Source: Candidatus Altimarinota bacterium
GTDB lineage: Bacteria > Patescibacteriota > Gracilibacteria > RBG-16-42-10
Length of the DNA stretch: 9,412 nucleotides
Direction of reading: 5' to 3'
NCBI GenBank assembly: GCA_017984655.1
Contig: JAGNZB010000044.1
Coordinates: 1 to 9,412, forward strand
The notes beneath the pieces are model-generated. The model worked only from the letters and a program-made list of their open reading frames with translations, was not told where the DNA came from and did not search any database. Of this stretch, positions 1 through 6,612 are shown piece after piece (positions within the stretch are counted from its first letter, which is position 1; the number at the start of each line of letters is the position of its first letter). Made by a program: the position numbers and the translations under genes.

Positions 1-810
1 CAAACCACCAATTGTATCAGTAACACGAATGTTGACTGTGAATGATCCTGGACGGGTATAGGTGAATGGTGCTGTGCCGGTAGTGTTTTCTAGATCAAAA
101 GAACCATCGCCATTGAAGTCATAAGCAAAAGTTTTGGTTGCACTACCACCTGTTGCGCTGACATGGAAAGAAACCTCAGTGCCAGCTGTGGCACTAGTAG
201 GATTCATTGTCACGGCACAAGCTGCTAGGGGCGCAGTCGTATTGGCAGCAGTACTAGTACCACTGATACGGATATCACCGAGCTCTACCTCGCCTTCGCC
301 AGTACCACGAATTTGGAAGTTGGTTTGGTTCTCAGCAACGAGGAAACCCTCGAAGTGATAGTTGTCAAAGATGAAATTGTCTCCTTGATCAGGAATATTG
401 AAGCTGCTGCTGCCGCTAGTAATGCGGAGCTGCTCACCTTCTTCACCATTGGTACTGTCTTTGCCAAAACGAGCACCGAGATCGATGCTGTAGGTGCCAG
501 CTGGAATGGCTAGGTTGACAGTAATGGTCCCTGTTGCTTGGCTAACGACGAGTACATTGTTGGTAGCATTGTAACCACCGATGCTAGCATCGACTGTGCG
601 ACCAAGTCCCCCACTGACTGAGAGTGGGTAGAGATTGTCGATAGTTGTGGCTTCTGTGGTAAAAGCTTTGCGACCGCTGAGGAGATCAATAGCTCCGGTA
701 TTAAAGAAAGCAGCTTCAGCTACCTGTCCTTGGAAGAATCCCAAGGCGCTAGCCTGGTAAACTACGGTCGCGATAATACCCAGTGTCAAATAGTGGCGTA
801 AACGTGACAT
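1..810 (-). CDS. Exported surface protein with PKD domain (3' end beyond left edge)
   Basis: The frame is open from an ATG at 810 to base 1, giving 270 codons with no stop, so the C-terminus lies outside the window. Residues 1-5 are basic and are followed by a hydrophobic stretch (about 8-27), which looks like a signal peptide with possible cleavage after ASA (22) or AEA (33). The stretch at 24-43, with GFF, then FFNTGAIDL, faintly recalls the N-termini of TasA/camelysin-type exported proteins; this is only a resemblance. Residues 60-185 are a beta-rich, Gly/Thr-rich domain of unknown type. Residues 198-270 look like a PKD domain: YDFNGDGSFD at 230-239 and PGSFTVNIRVTD at 254-265. PKD domains are usually extracellular and serve adhesion or polymer binding. 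It starts 30 bp after the 488-residue exported protein and is probably cotranscribed with it. No Shine-Dalgarno motif precedes the start. Reading frame and export are well supported; the function is unknown. Confidence 0.82.
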   Translation of the reverse strand, partial: MSRLRHYLTLGIIATVVYQASALGFFQGQVAEAAFFNTGAIDLLSGRKAFTTEATTIDNLYPLSVSGGLGRTVDASIGGYNATNNVLVVSQATGTITVNLAIPAGTYSIDLGARFGKDSTNGEEGEQLRITSGSSSFNIPDQGDNFIFDNYHFEGFLVAENQTNFQIRGTGEGEVELGDIRISGTSTAANTTAPLAACAVTMNPTSATAGTEVSFHVSATGGSATKTFAYDFNGDGSFDLENTTGTAPFTYTRPGSFTVNIRVTDTIGGL

Positions 811-840
811 AAAATAGGTTGTAATAAAAAGTAGAAGAGA

Positions 841-2307
841 TTAACGGAAGCGATAGCCGACATTGAGACCTGCTGTAAACATAGGATTATAGCCACCAGT
901 ACGAGCTGTATCGCTAAATGGTACTTGGATACCGGCATTGAGGTTGACTACTAGTGCGGAGTTGAATTGACTTGATGTTGCAAATTGTAAGGCTAGTGTC
1001 TGGGCATATCCTCTATTTACACCACTGACCGTTGCTACACCTTCTGTACCAATCATAAATACTCCTGCGACGAAACCAAGGCGCATGCCTACTGCCAAAG
1101 TGTCTAGTGTGACATTCGTGGTAGTGTCGGCAATTCTACCTCCAGCGTCACGAGTAGTGCTGCGTTCTAATGCGACTCCCCAGGTAAGACTACCTGAGAT
1201 ATCGAAGGCAGGAACGGGACGACCGCCAGCACGCACAGTTAGTGTTGGCAAATAGAGAGTGTCACGATGAATTGTTTGTTCATTATTGCTGGTAGCTGGG
1301 CTAGTTGGTAGTCCGGTAGTGATGCGGGCAGCAGCGACTGTCAATGGTACAGTTGTTGTTTGTTGGCTAGCATTGTCAGTAATAGTCGCTGTGTACATAC
1401 CAGCTGGGGCAATGATGTTGAAGTTGTTGCCACCACTGGCATTGGTGATGTTGGTTCCTGGGATACTAATAGTGAAGTTGCCACTACCTCCGCCAATAGT
1501 CAGTCGGACTAAATAGCGACCAGTAGGTCCATTGGCACTGAGCTCAGGAGTTGGATTGCTAGCTGTGACTCGGAGAGCTCCATTTGCGGATAGATTGTCA
1601 AAGTTTGGCGCTCGGTCTGTGTGTGTCCCCACAAGTACCGTGCCGCCGATAGCTGCTTCAAAGTAACCTCCTGTACCAGGATTGACTGGTGCTACTGTAG
1701 CCTGAGGATCGGACTGATCATCCTCGAGTGTGTTGTCTGTTGGTGGTGTTTCAGGAGTCGGTGGGGTTGGTGCTGGTGTGGGTAGTGGAGCTGGGGTTGG
1801 AGCCGGAGCTGGACTTGCAGTGCTTAAATCTACAGGCTGACCTTCAGTGCTAGCACTTGGTGTTCCGATCGCTGGTGTAGTTACTACTGTAGTTCTCACT
1901 GGTCTACGACGACGAGCTGGTTGGCGACGTGCCGGGCTGGTAGCTGTTGGGGTAGCGACCGCTACTGTAGGTGCTGTTGGTGATACAGGTCCTGTTACTG
2001 GTGCGATATTAATTGTCTCAACACGATCGATGTTGAATGTTATTAGTGGGATACAGACGAAAGAGCCTGCGCAGGTATCTCCAGGTGTAGTGCTGACTTG
2101 AACCCGAGGTGATGGAGTAGTGCTGCTATCTGTTGCTGCTCCAGTATCTGGACGGCTACTATCTGTTCGTGTAGTAACTCCGGCATCAGTTTGTGCGTGG
2201 GCAATAGCTGGAGTGATCACTCCCAATGCTGCGATTAGTGCTAGACGTTGTGGTGATACGAATCTACCTAATCCTTCTTTGGGGGAATGAAGACTTTGCT
2301 TAGCCAT
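841..2307 (-). CDS. Exported Pro-rich protein with Ig/SprB-like and beta-barrel-like C-terminal regions
   Basis: This is a complete 488-residue protein. Residues 1-38 form a signal peptide with a hydrophobic core at 22-36 and probable cleavage at AHA|Q (38/39). Residues 40-75 are Ser/Thr-rich, and C79 and C85 could form a disulfide. Residues 125-138 are strongly basic (several Arg), and 164-190 is a Pro/Ala/Thr linker typical of wall-spanning or extended segments. Residues 268-325 (GGGSGNF through AGMYTATITDN) resemble an SprB or Ig-like repeat domain. Residues 350-488 alternate polar and hydrophobic residues and end in GLNVGYRFR, like the last strand of small outer-membrane barrels; a further strand-like piece (FEAAIGGTVLVG) is at 216-227. 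The ATG at 2307 is preceded by a good promoter and has no Shine-Dalgarno motif. I do not recognise the family. It could be an envelope-spanning structural protein or adhesin. Export is well supported; a barrel fold is inference. Confidence 0.82.
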   Translation of the reverse strand: MAKQSLHSPKEGLGRFVSPQRLALIAALGVITPAIAHAQTDAGVTTRTDSSRPDTGAATDSSTTPSPRVQVSTTPGDTCAGSFVCIPLITFNIDRVETINIAPVTGPVSPTAPTVAVATPTATSPARRQPARRRRPVRTTVVTTPAIGTPSASTEGQPVDLSTASPAPAPTPAPLPTPAPTPPTPETPPTDNTLEDDQSDPQATVAPVNPGTGGYFEAAIGGTVLVGTHTDRAPNFDNLSANGALRVTASNPTPELSANGPTGRYLVRLTIGGGSGNFTISIPGTNITNASGGNNFNIIAPAGMYTATITDNASQQTTTVPLTVAAARITTGLPTSPATSNNEQTIHRDTLYLPTLTVRAGGRPVPAFDISGSLTWGVALERSTTRDAGGRIADTTTNVTLDTLAVGMRLGFVAGVFMIGTEGVATVSGVNRGYAQTLALQFATSSQFNSALVVNLNAGIQVPFSDTARTGGYNPMFTAGLNVGYRFR

Positions 2308-2336
2308 AGAAAATGGGTTTTAAAAGTAAAGATGGT

Positions 2337-2365
2337 AATTTAGTGTGATTATGTGTGCTTGTCAA
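2337..2365 (-). promoter_or_regulatory. Promoter for the exported-protein pair
   Basis: On the minus strand a perfect -35 box TTGACA (2360-2365) is followed by a 17-bp spacer and TAAATT (2337-2342; four of six bases match TATAAT). The predicted start is near 2330, leaving a leader of roughly 23 nt before the ATG at 2307. Spacing and position fit a housekeeping sigma factor. Confidence 0.6.
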
Positions 2366-2426
2366 TGTGTTTTGCAGTCTTTTGGCCCATAATGACTCTT
2401 TTGGGTGCCATAGGGAGTTCAAATTG

Positions 2427-2435
2427 TGGTATGAT
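2427..2435 (+). promoter_or_regulatory. Extended -10 promoter for the glycosyltransferase-like gene and possibly uvrA
   Basis: The sequence TGGTATGAT combines an extended -10 TG with a TATGAT hexamer at 2430-2435. No good -35 is seen at 17 bp, as is common for extended -10 promoters. The predicted transcription start is near 2442, about 12 nt before the ATG at 2454. This supports that start codon over the longer reading frame beginning at 2355. The promoter is divergent from the one at 2337-2365. Confidence 0.55.
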
Positions 2436-2453
2436 GCTTGGATATATTTACTT

Positions 2454-3122
2454 ATGGCTACTCCACTCTTTTCACAGAATCCTGTTTCGCACCCAGTCAA
2501 CCCTGCCAAACATCCTGCCAAACAAACGCAAATCAATCAACTCAATTTCTTCCCTTCGCTGCCCTTGTTGTTTCCAGATGCTAGTCCTAGTGAGGATCGC
2601 TATCTGGAGGTGCCTTTTGGTAGTCGCAATCTGCGGGATCGTAAGCGCAATAAAAGTGATTTCCCGGCGCTGAGTACCAAGACGCCTACGTTGCTGTTGT
2701 ACCCGCGGCTGTTTCGTCACATGCCAGAATTGTTGACGGGGTTATTACCTGCTTTGGCGGAGACTGATTGTGCGACTGTGATTTTGGCTGACAAAAAAGA
2801 GTGCCCAGCTTCGTATCATTTGGTTGTCCCAGTGAGTGAGAAAGCTGTTCATCGGTTGTGGGCTAGTGCTGATTTGATTCTACTGCCGCCAAATGCAGTT
2901 GATGCTTTGGTCGAGAGTTGTTTTCGTTATGGTTTGATTCCGATTGTACCTGAGGAGCAGAATTTGGTGATGGATTATGATCCGACATTGGAGAAGGGTA
3001 ATGCGTTTACTTATAAGACGGATACGGTGTGGCAGATCTATGCTGCGTTGATTCGAGCTTTGGAGACTCACAAGCTTTCTTTTGACTGGCAAAGGATTCA
3101 GAAGAACGGTATGGATATGTAA
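2454..3122 (+). CDS. Stand-alone protein resembling the C-terminal half of glycogen/starch synthase, probably non-catalytic
   Basis: The open frame reaches back to 2355, but the ATG at 2454 is preferred because it lies about 12 nt after a predicted transcription start; this gives 222 residues. Residues 1-50 are low in complexity with Asn-Pro and His-Pro pairs. From about residue 72 (TPTLLLYPRLF) to the end, the sequence follows the C-terminal nucleotide-sugar-binding half of GT5 glycogen synthases: ASADLILLP, FRYGLIPIV, MDYDPTLEKGNAFTY and a final W..IQKNGM. The acceptor-binding N-terminal half is missing, and the protein ends where the family normally continues with DFSW. Aligning on RYG puts Asn at the position of the catalytic Glu in the usual EPCGL motif, so glycosyl transfer is doubtful. 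It could be a binding or regulatory relic. uvrA starts 62 bp downstream on the same strand and may be cotranscribed. The family resemblance is fairly secure; the role is unknown. Confidence 0.72.
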   Translation: MATPLFSQNPVSHPVNPAKHPAKQTQINQLNFFPSLPLLFPDASPSEDRYLEVPFGSRNLRDRKRNKSDFPALSTKTPTLLLYPRLFRHMPELLTGLLPALAETDCATVILADKKECPASYHLVVPVSEKAVHRLWASADLILLPPNAVDALVESCFRYGLIPIVPEEQNLVMDYDPTLEKGNAFTYKTDTVWQIYAALIRALETHKLSFDWQRIQKNGMDM

Positions 3123-3125
3123 AAC

Positions 3126-3154
3126 TTGACGAAGTAGAAGCCTGCAGTTACTGT
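3126..3154 (+). promoter_or_regulatory. Weak candidate promoter in front of uvrA
   Basis: TTGACG (3126-3131, five of six bases match the -35 consensus) is followed by 17 bp and TACTGT (3149-3154, three of six match the -10 consensus). It sits in the 62-bp gap before uvrA. The poor -10 makes it only a candidate; uvrA may instead be read from the promoter at 2427-2435. No LexA-type operator was recognised in the gap. Confidence 0.25.
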
Positions 3155-3184
3155 CTTTCTAAGTTATTTGCTAACTTTTTTGCT

Positions 3185-6064
3185 GTGGCTTCTGATAAAA
3201 TCATTATTCATGGTGCCCGAGTTCACAACCTCAAAAATATTGATCTAGAGCTTCCTCGTGATCAATTGATTGTGATGACGGGACTTTCTGGTTCTGGTAA
3301 ATCTTCGCTTGCCTTCGATACTATTTATGCGGAGGGGCAACGCCGCTATGTAGAGAGTCTCTCTACCTATGCCAGACAGTTCTTGGAGCTGATGGAGAAG
3401 CCAGATGTGGATCAGATTGATGGATTGTCACCGGCAATTTCAATTGATCAGAAGAGTACTTCTCGTAATCCCCGTTCTACTGTCGGTACCGTCACTGAGA
3501 TTTATGATTATTTACGTTTATTATTTGCAAAAGTAGGGCAGCCACATTGTCCGAATTGTAGCAGGCCAGTCACAAAGCAGACGATTCAGCAGATTACGGA
3601 TCAGGTTGCCAATATGGCGGCAGGCACCAAACTGATGATCTTGGCACCGTTGGTCAAAGCGCGCAAGGGTGAACATGTCAAAGTGTTTGATCAGATCCGC
3701 AAGGGTGGTTTTGTGCGCATGCGAGTTGATGGCCAGGTCTATAATATTTCTGACAGTCTCTCGCTGGACAAGAATCAAACTCACACCATCGATGTGGTGG
3801 TCGATCGTCTGATTGCCAAAGAAAAATATGAGCCGGAAGATATGACTCGTTTGGCTGACTCAATCGAATTGGCTTTGGGATTGGGAGAAGGAATGCTAGC
3901 GATTTTGGATATGACGACGTCTGATGAGACGATTTTTAGCGAGCATTTTGCTTGTGTCTATTGTGGTATCAGTTTGCCTGAGATTTCTCCTCGTAGCTTT
4001 TCTTTCAATAGTCCACATGGTGCTTGTAATGCCTGTCATGGTTTGGGCACGAAGCTGGAAGTGGATGAGAATTTGTTGATCCCAAATCCCCGTCTGACGC
4101 TAGCTGAAGGTGCGATCGTCCCTTGGGCGAAGACAGCTTCGCGCTTGAGTTGGTACAATCGGATTTTGAAAGAAGTGGGGAAGCTCTATGATTTTGATCT
4201 TGATGTTCCTTACAAGGATTTGTCTGTAGAAGCCAAAAAGATTGTCCTGCAGGGTACGGGGACTGAGTCTTATCATCTAAAAGGGGTGAGAGATTATAAC
4301 TTCGAAGGTAATTTGAAAGTGACATATGAAGGCGTCATTCCCAATCTGGAGCGTCGTTACAATGAAACTGATTCTGACTACGTACGCAAAGAGATTGAGA
4401 AATATATGCAGATCCTCACTTGTCCTGATTGTGGAGGTCAGAGGCTCAAGAAAGAGATCTTGGCAGTGAAAATTGCTGAGAAATCGATCATTGATGTCAC
4501 TGCTCTTTCAGTAGCAAGAGTGGCTGAGTTTTTTAGTAGTTTGCCGATTTCAGATCATCAAAAGTTGATTGCGGCTCGGATTGTCAAAGAAATCACTGAT
4601 CGCTTGTCCTTTCTTCAGAATGTCGGTTTGAATTATCTGACATTGTCTCGTTCAGCGAGCACCCTTTCTGGTGGTGAAGCTCAACGTATTCGTCTAGCAA
4701 CCCAGATTGGTTCTCAGCTCCAAGGGGTGCTTTATGTTTTGGATGAGCCTTCAATTGGCTTGCATCAGCGTGATAATGATCGCTTGATCACTACGCTCAA
4801 ACGTCTTCGTGATCTTGGTAATACGGTCATTGTCGTGGAGCATGATACGGATACGATGTTGGCTTCTGACTATATTGTCGATATTGGTCCTGGAGCCGGA
4901 AAGCATGGTGGACAAGTGATCTCTCAGGGTATCCCATCATTCGTGATGGATGATCCAAAGTCTCTCACTGGTCAATATCTCTCTGGTAGAAAGCTCATTA
5001 CGATTCCAGCAGTCCGTCGCAAAGGTAATGGTAAGCAAATTACTATTCATGGAGCAACAGAACACAACCTTAAGGATGTGACTGTGAGTTTCCCCCTGGG
5101 CAAGTTTGTTGCTGTCACTGGGGTGTCAGGCTCCGGAAAATCTACTTTGATTAATGAGATCTTGGTTAAGTCTTTGACGAACTTCGTCAATGGTAGCAAT
5201 AAACCAACAGGAGCAGTGGGGAAAATTACTGGTTTCGAGAATATTGATAAGATTATTAGTATTGATCAGAAGCCAATTGGTCGTACTCCCCGCTCCAATC
5301 CAGCGACGTACACCGGTGTCTTTACTGATATTCGTGAATTATTTGCGGCTACAGCAGAAGCTCGTACTCGTGGCTACAAATCTGGACGCTTTAGCTTCAA
5401 TGTCAAAGGTGGGCGTTGTGAGACCTGTCATGGTGACGGTATTGTCAGAATTGAGATGCATTTCTTACCTGATCTCTATGTTCCTTGTGAAGTATGTAAG
5501 GGACAGCGTTATAATCGTGAGGCCTTGGAAATTCACTACAAAGCAAAGAATATCGCTCAAGTGCTCGACATGACAGTAGAAGATGCTGCTCAGTTCTTTG
5601 CAGCGGTACCAAAGATCAAAGAGGTACTCGATACTTTGCTTGAAGTAGGTCTGGGATATATCAAGCTAGGCCAGCAAGCGAATACTCTTTCTGGTGGTGA
5701 GGCTCAGCGTATCAAGCTAGCTACTGAGCTGGCACGACGAAGTACTGGTAAGACACTCTATGTGCTTGATGAGCCGACTACTGGTCTGCACTTTGCTGAT
5801 GTAGAGCGCTTGCTCAATGTGCTGAATAAGTTGGTAGAAAATGGTAATACCGTAGTGACAATCGAACACAATCTCGATGTGATCAAGTGTGTCGACTGGG
5901 TCATCGATCTAGGACCAGAAGGTGGTGAAGGTGGTGGTTTAGTTTTGGCTGAAGGTACTCCTGAAGCAGTAATGAAGGCGAAGGGATCGTATACTGGACA
6001 ATATCTAAAACTCCAACTAGATCGCGAGCATGAGCTGGTTCTACAACATCAGAAAAAGAAATAA
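3185..6064 (+). CDS. uvrA: UvrABC excinuclease subunit A
   Basis: UvrA is the damage-sensing ATPase of nucleotide excision repair. As a dimer with UvrB it scans DNA and loads UvrB at bulky lesions. The 959-residue protein is complete (E. coli UvrA has 940). It starts at a GTG, the only start matching the family's usual N-terminus (DKIIIHGARVHNLKNI). First ABC half: Walker A GLSGSGKS (33-40), signature LSGGEAQR (494-501), Walker B with DEP (520-522). Second half: Walker A GVSGSGKS (646-653), signature LSGGEAQR (835-842), DEP (862-864). Cys pairs fit the zinc modules: C122/C125, C257/C260 with C281/C284, C413/C416, and C745/C748 with C768/C771, the last being the C-terminal module needed for damage recognition. 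All key residues are present and the enzyme should be active. The tail is Lys-rich. No Shine-Dalgarno motif precedes the start. Neither uvrB nor uvrC is in the window. Confidence 0.98.
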   Translation: MASDKIIIHGARVHNLKNIDLELPRDQLIVMTGLSGSGKSSLAFDTIYAEGQRRYVESLSTYARQFLELMEKPDVDQIDGLSPAISIDQKSTSRNPRSTVGTVTEIYDYLRLLFAKVGQPHCPNCSRPVTKQTIQQITDQVANMAAGTKLMILAPLVKARKGEHVKVFDQIRKGGFVRMRVDGQVYNISDSLSLDKNQTHTIDVVVDRLIAKEKYEPEDMTRLADSIELALGLGEGMLAILDMTTSDETIFSEHFACVYCGISLPEISPRSFSFNSPHGACNACHGLGTKLEVDENLLIPNPRLTLAEGAIVPWAKTASRLSWYNRILKEVGKLYDFDLDVPYKDLSVEAKKIVLQGTGTESYHLKGVRDYNFEGNLKVTYEGVIPNLERRYNETDSDYVRKEIEKYMQILTCPDCGGQRLKKEILAVKIAEKSIIDVTALSVARVAEFFSSLPISDHQKLIAARIVKEITDRLSFLQNVGLNYLTLSRSASTLSGGEAQRIRLATQIGSQLQGVLYVLDEPSIGLHQRDNDRLITTLKRLRDLGNTVIVVEHDTDTMLASDYIVDIGPGAGKHGGQVISQGIPSFVMDDPKSLTGQYLSGRKLITIPAVRRKGNGKQITIHGATEHNLKDVTVSFPLGKFVAVTGVSGSGKSTLINEILVKSLTNFVNGSNKPTGAVGKITGFENIDKIISIDQKPIGRTPRSNPATYTGVFTDIRELFAATAEARTRGYKSGRFSFNVKGGRCETCHGDGIVRIEMHFLPDLYVPCEVCKGQRYNREALEIHYKAKNIAQVLDMTVEDAAQFFAAVPKIKEVLDTLLEVGLGYIKLGQQANTLSGGEAQRIKLATELARRSTGKTLYVLDEPTTGLHFADVERLLNVLNKLVENGNTVVTIEHNLDVIKCVDWVIDLGPEGGEGGGLVLAEGTPEAVMKAKGSYTGQYLKLQLDREHELVLQHQKKK

Positions 6065-6072
6065 TTGTGTAT

Positions 6073-6125
6073 TAGCATACTCTGGCACCAAGAAAAACAT
6101 TTTTCTCTCTAGCCAAAGTATGCTA
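6073..6125. terminator. Long hairpin between uvrA and tRNA-Arg, possible terminator
   Basis: The arms 6073-6086 and 6112-6125 pair at 13 of 14 positions. Inside them, 6091-6097 and 6100-6106 (A-rich against T-rich) can extend the rod. The hairpin begins 9 bp after the uvrA stop. The downstream sequence is only moderately T-rich, with no clean T-run, so it may be a weak terminator, an mRNA 3' stabiliser, or both. Its right arm overlaps the tRNA promoter. Confidence 0.5.
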
Positions 6126-6129
6126 TAAG
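6121..6129 (+). promoter_or_regulatory. Extended -10 promoter for tRNA-Arg
   Basis: TGCTATAAG holds an extended -10 TG and the hexamer TATAAG (6124-6129), followed by a predicted start at about 6135, some 5 nt before the mature tRNA end. The hexamer lies at the edge of the right hairpin arm. No convincing -35 is seen. Confidence 0.5.
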
Positions 6130-6139
6130 TTTGCTGCTT

Positions 6140-6214
6140 GCCCCAGTAGCTTAATGGATAGAGTCCTGGTCTTCGGAACCAGTTGTGAAGGTTCGATTCC
6201 TTCCTGGGGCACCA
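6140..6214 (+). tRNA. tRNA-Arg (anticodon TCG)
   Basis: A full cloverleaf of 75 nt folds without gaps. Acceptor stem GCCCCAG (6140-6146) pairs fully with CTGGGGC (6204-6210). The D-stem is 6149-6152 with 6161-6164, including two G-U pairs, and the D-loop has GGA with the A20 typical of arginine tRNAs. Anticodon stem CTGGT/ACCAG encloses the loop CTTCGGA (6171-6177), so the anticodon is TCG (6173-6175), which reads CGN arginine codons, mainly CGA. The variable loop has 4 nt. The T-arm is GAAGG, TTCGATT, CCTTC. The discriminator is A, and CCA (6212-6214) is encoded in the DNA. The TTAATGGATA core resembles that of bacterial arginine tRNAs such as E. coli tRNA-Arg(CCT). No integrase gene or duplicated tRNA end was seen nearby. 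Confidence 0.96.
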
Positions 6215-6307
6215 CGAGCACGCCATAGGCGGGCGAGTCTCATCCTTCGTCTCCGTCTTTCGATCACACTGTCTGTAGTAGACAGCCTGCTTTTAGCGTG
6301 CTCGTGG
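6212..6307. repeat. Perfect 12-bp inverted repeat starting at the tRNA CCA, with an inner hairpin
   Basis: CCACGAGCACGC (6212-6223) is the exact reverse complement of GCGTGCTCGTGG (6296-6307). The left arm includes the tRNA's CCA. The 72-bp interior holds a second perfect hairpin: CTGTCT (6269-6274), a 5-nt loop, AGACAG (6280-6285). In RNA this could form a closed, branched structure just behind the tRNA. Possible roles are a processing or termination structure, a small RNA, or a short non-autonomous repeat element that ends at the tRNA. Confidence 0.7.
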
Positions 6308-6334
6308 AAGACTGAGACTAAGACGAAGACTGAG
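6307..6334 (+). repeat. Direct repeat of GAAGACTGAG
   Basis: The 10-mer GAAGACTGAG occurs at 6307-6316 and again at 6325-6334, with related GAGACTAAGAC in between. The whole stretch is an imperfect purine-rich repeat. The segment 6322-6334 also pairs at 11 of 13 positions with 6239-6251, so this strand could form a fold that competes with the 12-bp stem. Confidence 0.6.
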
Positions 6335-6392
6335 GAAAGGAATTAGGAATGAGTTGCTCAGAGGTAATCGACTCCTCATTTCTCAGTTTTTT
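6330..6392 (+). terminator. Possible terminator of the tRNA transcript
   Basis: CTGAG (6330-6334) pairs with CTCAG (6382-6386), and AATGAG (6348-6353) pairs with CTCATT (6375-6380). A run of six T follows directly (6387-6392). The stem is imperfect and the loop long, so it is only a moderate candidate. Its place downstream of the tRNA fits. Confidence 0.35.
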
Positions 6393-6508
6393 ACCCAGGG
6401 TACAATTTGCGAGCTTAAGGAAATAGAAACAAGGAAAGAGGAAATAATCGCTCGGGACGAAGAGACTATCTTTCCTATATCTGATGTCATTCGGCCTCGC
6501 CCCCTCTC

Positions 6509-6540
6509 CGTCATCCTGAACCGTGTGAAGGATCCTGCCG
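6509..6540. repeat. Dispersed-repeat-like palindrome (GTCATCCTGAA...GAAGGATCC type)
   Basis: ATCCT (6513-6517) and AGGAT (6529-6533) form a small hairpin around an ACCGTGT centre. The sequence closely resembles the GTCATCCTGA...AAGGATC intergenic repeat seen in many copies in diverse bacterial genomes, which gives rise to false ORFs reading VILNRVKDP or similar; such a false reading occurs here. The identification is from memory, and only one copy lies in the window. Confidence 0.5.
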
Positions 6541-6612
6541 AGTAGCTTGGTTCTTGCTCAAGTAGTCTCCTATCGTGCTTTGTTGTACAGTAGCCACACT
6601 CACTTATATGAT

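Larger units (their letters stand above)
6215..6612. other. 398-bp non-coding stretch between tRNA-Arg and the deacylase gene
   Basis: The first 180 bp are full of inverted and direct repeats (listed separately) and end in a T-run at 6387-6392. From 6393 to 6508 I see nothing definite. TACAAT at 6401-6406 resembles a -10 box but has no partner or gene. A 63-codon frame opening at a TTG (6354) ends in the dispersed-repeat reading and is judged non-coding. From 6541 to 6612 there is no convincing promoter for the deacylase gene, although TATGAT occurs immediately before its ATG. Confidence 0.6.

Noticed and set aside
2355..2453. 33-residue N-terminal extension of the glycosyltransferase-like protein
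   Set aside because: It would cross the extended -10 promoter and the -35 box of the divergent promoter. The ATG at 2454 fits the predicted transcription start.
6140..6400. tRNA-Arg as attachment site of an integrated element
   Set aside because: No duplicated tRNA 3' end and no integrase or other element genes in the window; only the inverted repeat at the CCA remains, reported separately.
6354..6545. 63-codon plus-strand frame between the tRNA and the deacylase
   Set aside because: It starts at a TTG, covers repeats and a T-run, and ends in the false VILNRVKDP reading of a dispersed repeat. No family resemblance.
6547..6612. 22-residue N-terminal extension of the deacylase
   Set aside because: It does not resemble the family's N-terminus. 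The protein starting at 6613 has the usual length.
6583..6612. TTGTAC-18-TATGAT as promoter for the deacylase gene
   Set aside because: The transcription start would fall inside the coding sequence, downstream of the only credible start codon.
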